Positions 5,252 to 8,558 of a DNA stretch of 8,558 nt are shown in pieces. The stretch lies in assembly GCA_955651875.1 (NCBI GenBank), contig CATPAP010000258.1, positions 1-8,558 on the forward strand, given 5' to 3'. The translations under genes were made by a program, and so were the position numbers. Under the pieces are notes generated by a model. The model had not been told where the DNA came from and did not search any database. It saw only the letters and a list, made by a program, of their open reading frames with translations. Position 1 is the first letter of the stretch; each line of letters begins with the position of its first letter. The DNA comes from Candidatus Dormiibacterota bacterium. Its GTDB lineage: Bacteria; Chloroflexota; Dormibacteria; Aeolococcales; Aeolococcaceae.

Positions 5252-5686
5252 TCACGCGCTGGAGGCGGGGGCGGAACCCGGGATCCAGGGCACCACTGGC
5301 AGTCCGGATGCCACCCACGACTCGAAGCCACCGATGACGTCCGTTGCATGACGGAGACCAAGGTGCTGGAGCGTGGCCGCGGCGAGGCTGGAGGAGTAGC
5401 CTTGGTTGCAGATTGCGATAACGACCCGATCTCGGTGCGTCATCTCGGGGATGTGATGCGGAGAGGTGGGATCGAGACGCCACTCGAGGACGTTCCGGTC
5501 TATGACGAGCGCACCAGGGATGGAACCGTGGCGTTGTCGTTGCTCGACCGGCCGAGTGTCAATGAGCAGCGCTCCATCGAGCATGGCGTCCAGCGCCTCC
5601 TGCGGAGATAGGCGCTTGAGCTTGCGGCGCGCTTGGGCGAGGACTTCGTCAATGGAGGCCGCGGTGTCACGGTCAACGTGAGGCAC
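5252..5686 (-). CDS. Single-domain rhodanese-like sulfurtransferase
   Basis: The 144-residue product is one rhodanese domain with a ~22-residue N-terminal helix. LSPQEALDAMLDGALLIDTRP (25-46) is the first strand-helix unit, HGSIPGALVIDRNVLEWRLDP (53-73) is the characteristic middle section, and the active-site loop CNQGYSSS (93-100) places C93 as the persulfide-carrying cysteine. GGFESW (119-124) closes the fold. Rhodaneses pass sulfane sulfur from a donor to a thiophilic acceptor. The start is a GTG at 5686, inside the last codons of the upstream methyltransferase gene (14-base overlap), so expression should be coupled; the stop is four bases before the next methyltransferase gene. Its partners suggest a role in thiol or sulfide handling, which is inference. 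Confidence 0.9.
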   Translation of the reverse strand: MPHVDRDTAASIDEVLAQARRKLKRLSPQEALDAMLDGALLIDTRPVEQRQRHGSIPGALVIDRNVLEWRLDPTSPHHIPEMTHRDRVVIAICNQGYSSSLAAATLQHLGLRHATDVIGGFESWVASGLPVVPWIPGSAPASSA

Positions 5687-6311
5687 GCGCGGCGACCCAA
5701 GTGAACGGCTGCGTGATCCCGCCGGGCGTAGTGTGTTCCTCGCGGCGGACTTCTACGATCTCGAACAAGCCGGCGAGGAGTGAGGCCAAATCGGCCGGTC
5801 CGTATCGTGCGACCGGCAAGCCGGAGCAGTGCTCCGGACCGTCGGGCGCGAAGGTGGCGATTATTGCGTGGCTGCGCGGTCGCACGGCAGCTTGGAGGAC
5901 GGCGAGGTAGCGTTGCCTGTCGGTCGCGTCGACGAGGAAGTGGAACACTGCCCGGTCGTGCCACAGGTCGTAGCGACGAGAGGGCCTCCAGGAGAGGGCG
6001 TCCATGTGCAGCAACTGGACCCCTACAGCGTCGCCCACCCGATCGCGAGTGAGGACGATGGCGGCCTCGGAGACATCCAACACCGAGACGTCAAGAAACC
6101 CTCTCAAGCGCAGCGCGTCGACCAGATTTGAAGCCCCACCTCCGACGTCGATCACCACCGCGTTGCTCGGGACCTTCAGCGCCTCGAGCAGTTCAAGGGA
6201 TACCGTCGGCTCCTGCTGATACCAACTCAGTAGGGTCGGCGCGGCACGCCGGTAGGTCGCGTCCCAGTGGTCACTCCGGCTCTGGCTATCAAGAGCCACG
6301 TGATCTGCCAT
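5673..6311 (-). CDS. Class I SAM-dependent methyltransferase with DHW...WY N-terminal signature
   Basis: The 212-residue product begins with SDHWDATYRRA and LLSWYQQEP (13-34), a pattern I associate with a widespread family of small methyltransferases. Motif I VIDVGGGASNLV is at 53-64, the ribose-binding acidic residue at D79 (VLDVSEAA), and motif DLWHDRAVFHFL at 115-126, with ATFAPDGPEHCSGLPVARY at 152-170. The ATG at 6311 has no strong ribosome site. This is the first gene of the minus-strand operon and is divergent from the fuconate dehydratase gene. Family members are often annotated only as SAM-dependent methyltransferase; thiopurine-like or thiol substrates are possible but not shown here. 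Confidence 0.87.
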   Translation of the reverse strand: MADHVALDSQSRSDHWDATYRRAAPTLLSWYQQEPTVSLELLEALKVPSNAVVIDVGGGASNLVDALRLRGFLDVSVLDVSEAAIVLTRDRVGDAVGVQLLHMDALSWRPSRRYDLWHDRAVFHFLVDATDRQRYLAVLQAAVRPRSHAIIATFAPDGPEHCSGLPVARYGPADLASLLAGLFEIVEVRREEHTTPGGITQPFTWVAARASR

Positions 6312-6496
6312 CCGGCTAGTTTCGCATTCGCCGAAGCGGCTCTCCTACCGACGGCAAACCCGCATCGTCTTGGGGCTATAGGGCGCTGACCCTCACGTTG
6401 ATCCGCACGCGCTCTAGACTACCCTCCACGATCAACAAGCCTTGGGGGCGGACGCGGTCCGACTCAGCGCGCGGCGCAGGCATGATGGAGCCACGC

Positions 6497-7876
6497 GTGA
6501 CAGACGAGCCGCGCACGGGCGTTCCCCAGGCGCGCGAGCAGCCGTCGAGCCGGTTGGGGGTCGTATTGCCGGTGGACAGGATCCTGGCGGTCGAGGTGCA
6601 CGACGTCCGCTTCCCGACCTCTCGGGAGCTCGACGGCTCGGACGCCATGAACCTCGACCCCGACTATTCGGCCGCCTATGTCGTGCTGCGCACCACCTCC
6701 GGTCCGGAGGGCCATGGATTCATCTTCACAATCGGGCGCGGCAACGAGGTTGCAGCCGCCGCCATCAGTTCCCTCGCGCCCTATCTGGTAGGGCGTCCCG
6801 TGGCCGAGATCACGGGCGACCTCGGCGGCTTCTATCGCGAGCTGACGAGTGACTCGCAGTTGCGGTGGCTCGGTCCCGAGAAGGGTGTTATGCACATGGC
6901 CATCGGAGCCGTCGTCAACGCCGCCTGGGACCTTGCCGCGAAGGTCGCGGAGAAGCCGTTGTGGCTGCTGCTCTCCGAATTGTCCCCGGAAAAGATCGTG
7001 GGGCTCGTCGACTGGCGTTATCTCTCGGATGCACTGACGCCGGAAGAGGCTGTGGTGATCCTTCGCGCTGCCGAACCAGGAAGGCCCGAGCGGACCGCCC
7101 GATTGCGTGCCGAGGGCTATCCGGCCTACACCACAACCCCGGGCTGGCTCGGCTACGACGACGACAAGCTTGCCCTGCTCGCCAAGGAGGCCGTGGCGGC
7201 GGGCTACTCTCAGATCAAGCTCAAGGTCGGTGCCGACTTGGATGACGATCTGCGTCGGCTCGCCATCGCCCGCCAGGCCGTCGGTCCTGAGGTGCGGATC
7301 GCGGTCGACGCGAATCAGCGCTGGGACGTGCCCGCGGCCATTGAGTGGGTGCGGCGGCTCGCCGAGTTCGACGTGTGGTGGATCGAGGAACCGACGTCCC
7401 CCGATGACATCCTCGGTCACGCCGCCATAAGACGGGCCGTGGCGCCGATCGGGGTGGCTACCGGGGAACACGCGCAGAACCGCATCGTGTTCAAGCAACT
7501 GTTGCAAGCATCTGCAATCGACTTTGTCCAGCTTGACGCGACGCGTGTCGGGGGGGTAAACGAGAACGTGGCGATCCTGCTCCTCGCTGCTAAGTTCAGC
7601 GTCCCGGTATGCCCGCACGCCGGCGGCGTTGGTTTGTGTGAACTCGTACAGCACCTCTCGATGTTCGACTTCGTGGCCGTTTCGGGCAGCTGGCAAGACC
7701 GTGTGATCGAATATGTGGACCACCTGCATGAGCACTTCGTTGATCCGGTCACGATCCGGGGTGGCCGCTACCTGGCGCCCGAAAGAGCCGGATTCAGCGC
7801 CGACCTTAAGCCTGAAGCGCTCGAGAGGTTCCGTTACCCCGCAGGGCCCGCGTGGACCGGGGTTCGAGATGCTTGA
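6497..7876 (+). CDS. fucD: L-fuconate dehydratase (enolase superfamily)
   Basis: The enzyme removes water from L-fuconate to give 2-keto-3-deoxy-L-fuconate in non-phosphorylative L-fucose breakdown. The start used is GTG 6497, with GGAG six bases upstream; ATG 6482/6485 and GTG 6572 are alternatives, the last giving about the length of the Xanthomonas enzyme (441). In this numbering (459 residues) the family hallmarks are the N-terminal RFPTSRELDGSDAMN (38-52), the K-x-K motif in IKLKVG with K243 as base, metal ligands D271 (VDANQRWD), E297 (WIEEPTSPDD) and E324 (GEHAQNR), and the D347/H374 dyad (FVQLD and CPHAGG). The spacing of these residues matches the family exactly. It is followed by an L-fucose mutarotase gene. 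No clear promoter was found in 6312-6496. Confidence 0.95.
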   Translation: MTDEPRTGVPQAREQPSSRLGVVLPVDRILAVEVHDVRFPTSRELDGSDAMNLDPDYSAAYVVLRTTSGPEGHGFIFTIGRGNEVAAAAISSLAPYLVGRPVAEITGDLGGFYRELTSDSQLRWLGPEKGVMHMAIGAVVNAAWDLAAKVAEKPLWLLLSELSPEKIVGLVDWRYLSDALTPEEAVVILRAAEPGRPERTARLRAEGYPAYTTTPGWLGYDDDKLALLAKEAVAAGYSQIKLKVGADLDDDLRRLAIARQAVGPEVRIAVDANQRWDVPAAIEWVRRLAEFDVWWIEEPTSPDDILGHAAIRRAVAPIGVATGEHAQNRIVFKQLLQASAIDFVQLDATRVGGVNENVAILLLAAKFSVPVCPHAGGVGLCELVQHLSMFDFVAVSGSWQDRVIEYVDHLHEHFVDPVTIRGGRYLAPERAGFSADLKPEALERFRYPAGPAWTGVRDA

Positions 7877-7963
7877 TACGTCGAGGGTCGCGCCATCTTC
7901 CCGAGGGGCGACCGCTCCTGGTGGCCACCGTGCCAACGTCACCGCCAGATCGGCATTACCGAC

Positions 7964-8383
7964 ATGCTGCGCTACCGACTGACACATCCGCAGATCCTTG
8001 CAGCGCTGGCCGCCGCAGGCCATGGTGCAAAGGTTCTCGTCAGCGACGGACACTACCCGCACAGCACGGGGGCTGCTCGGCGTGCCACCATCGTCCACTT
8101 GAACTTCACACCGGATCGGCCGCTGGTCACCGAGGTCCTCGAGGTGCTCCTCGATGCAGTCGCTGTGGAAGCGGCGACCGTCATGTCACCGCCGGCGGAT
8201 GTGGCCACTCCGCCGATATTCGAGGAGTTCCGGACCCTGCTCCCCGATGTCCCCCTCACCGGGCTCGACCGCTTCGCTTTCTACGACGCCGCCCGTGCCG
8301 ACGATGTGACCTTGCTGATCGCGACCGGTGACCGCCGGGCGTACGCCAACATCATGGTGACGCTCGGAGTGCGCCCGGACTAA
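7964..8383 (+). CDS. fucU: L-fucose mutarotase (RbsD/FucU family)
   Basis: The 139-residue product has the family's usual length. LAALAAAGHGAKVLVSDGHYP (12-32) carries the conserved H20 and D28 near the sugar-binding site, FAFYDAAR lies at 104-111, and the C-terminal IATGDRRAYANIMVTLGV (119-136) holds the conserved Tyr and Asn. The enzyme interconverts alpha and beta anomers of L-fucose and feeds the dehydrogenase at the start of the pathway. The ATG at 7964 has no clear ribosome site. It lies 87 bases after fucD on the same strand; those 87 bases hold nothing I recognise. The stop codon is immediately followed by a truncated FAH-family frame. Confidence 0.88.
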   Translation: MLRYRLTHPQILAALAAAGHGAKVLVSDGHYPHSTGAARRATIVHLNFTPDRPLVTEVLEVLLDAVAVEAATVMSPPADVATPPIFEEFRTLLPDVPLTGLDRFAFYDAARADDVTLLIATGDRRAYANIMVTLGVRPD

Positions 8384-8558
8384 TGCCCGCTTACCGGCCC
8401 CACCGTCGATCTCTCAACGGAAGCTGCGCATGAGACGTGTCAGTTCATGGTGCTTGAACCCGGCGACGTCATCAACACCGGGACGCCGGCTGGGGTCGCG
8501 CTCGGTCGCCCCGACACTCCCTGCCTCCGGGCCGGAGATGTCGTCGATGTCGAGATTG
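8384..8558 (+). pseudogene. Fumarylacetoacetate hydrolase-family C-terminal fragment, 5'-truncated; runs off window
   Basis: Directly after the fucU stop, and in the same frame, the sequence encodes GPTVDLSTEAAHE followed by CQFMVLEPGDVINTGTPAGV and LRAGDVVDVEI. The LEPGDVINTGTPAGVA block is the C-terminal signature of the FAH family, which includes the hydrolase or lyase that cleaves 2,4-diketo-3-deoxy-L-fuconate. The whole N-terminal two-thirds with the metal ligands is missing. Between VDL and QFMV the usual NGE...Q...T.DMIF...SQF section is also compressed, pointing to an internal deletion. There is no start codon before ATG 8447. The right end of the gene lies outside the window. Confidence 0.7.

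Noticed and set aside
5248..5361. Upstream extension of the 4396-5247 methyltransferase frame to 5361
   Set aside because: The added 38 residues overlap the rhodanese gene and are Pro-rich with no methyltransferase similarity.
7869..7982. Short ATG frame overlapping the end of fucD
   Set aside because: It has no family resemblance and ends inside fucU in a different frame.
6464..8098. 544-codon minus-strand open frame
   Set aside because: It is the shadow of fucD and fucU in high-GC DNA and shows no domain.
1..8558. CRISPR arrays, transposases or rRNA genes
   Set aside because: I saw no regular direct-repeat/spacer pattern, transposase motifs or rRNA-like sequence on either strand.

Overview
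The window reads as high-GC actinobacterial DNA. Two promoters appear to drive leaderless messages: a -10-like hexamer lies six bases before the start codon of arsR and before a possible start of the exchanger gene. The protein families are also typical of that phylum. No species call is possible from the sequence alone.

Layout. 1-482 (minus) is the 5' part of a BlaR1-type M56 zinc metallopeptidase gene that runs off the left edge. It overlaps by four bases a BlaI/MecI-family repressor gene (479-874). An 18-bp dyad (902-919) sits on the repressor's promoter. Just upstream is a 26-residue piece of an aquaporin N-terminus (990-1067), cut off abruptly. It immediately follows arsM (1071-2015, minus), the arsenite methyltransferase gene. 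Before arsM lies a 20-residue Cys-rich ORF with seven cysteines and the best Shine-Dalgarno of the region (1991-2053). A compact divergent promoter (about 2096-2143) separates this unit from arsR (2142-2501, plus). Next comes a diverged CaCA-family cation exchanger gene (2621-3601, plus) whose N-terminal coding looks frameshifted.

3602-4395 has no convincing protein gene. It holds the 3' portion of a tRNA-Ser(GGA), from anticodon loop to CCA (3896-3955), with no 5' half. A perfect 9-bp hairpin follows, and there are four copies of a TGACCCCC motif. A lone tRNA 3' end is the usual footprint of an integrated element. From its orientation I infer that the arsenic/BlaI block on the left is the right end of a genomic island and that the DNA on the right is older chromosome.

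4396-6311 (minus) is a tight operon: SAM methyltransferase, rhodanese, second SAM methyltransferase, with a 14-base overlap and a 4-base gap. Its substrate is unknown. 6497-8383 (plus) holds L-fuconate dehydratase and an L-fucose mutarotase, two steps of the non-phosphorylative L-fucose pathway. The window ends in a 5'-truncated fumarylacetoacetate-hydrolase family gene, in the position where the pathway's last enzyme would be expected.

How the parts work together: ArsR senses As(III) and controls ArsM (methylation), and possibly the Cys-rich peptide (thiol binding, inferred). The aquaporin arsenite channel expected in such clusters has been lost. The fucose genes and the methyltransferase/rhodanese operon look like separate units.
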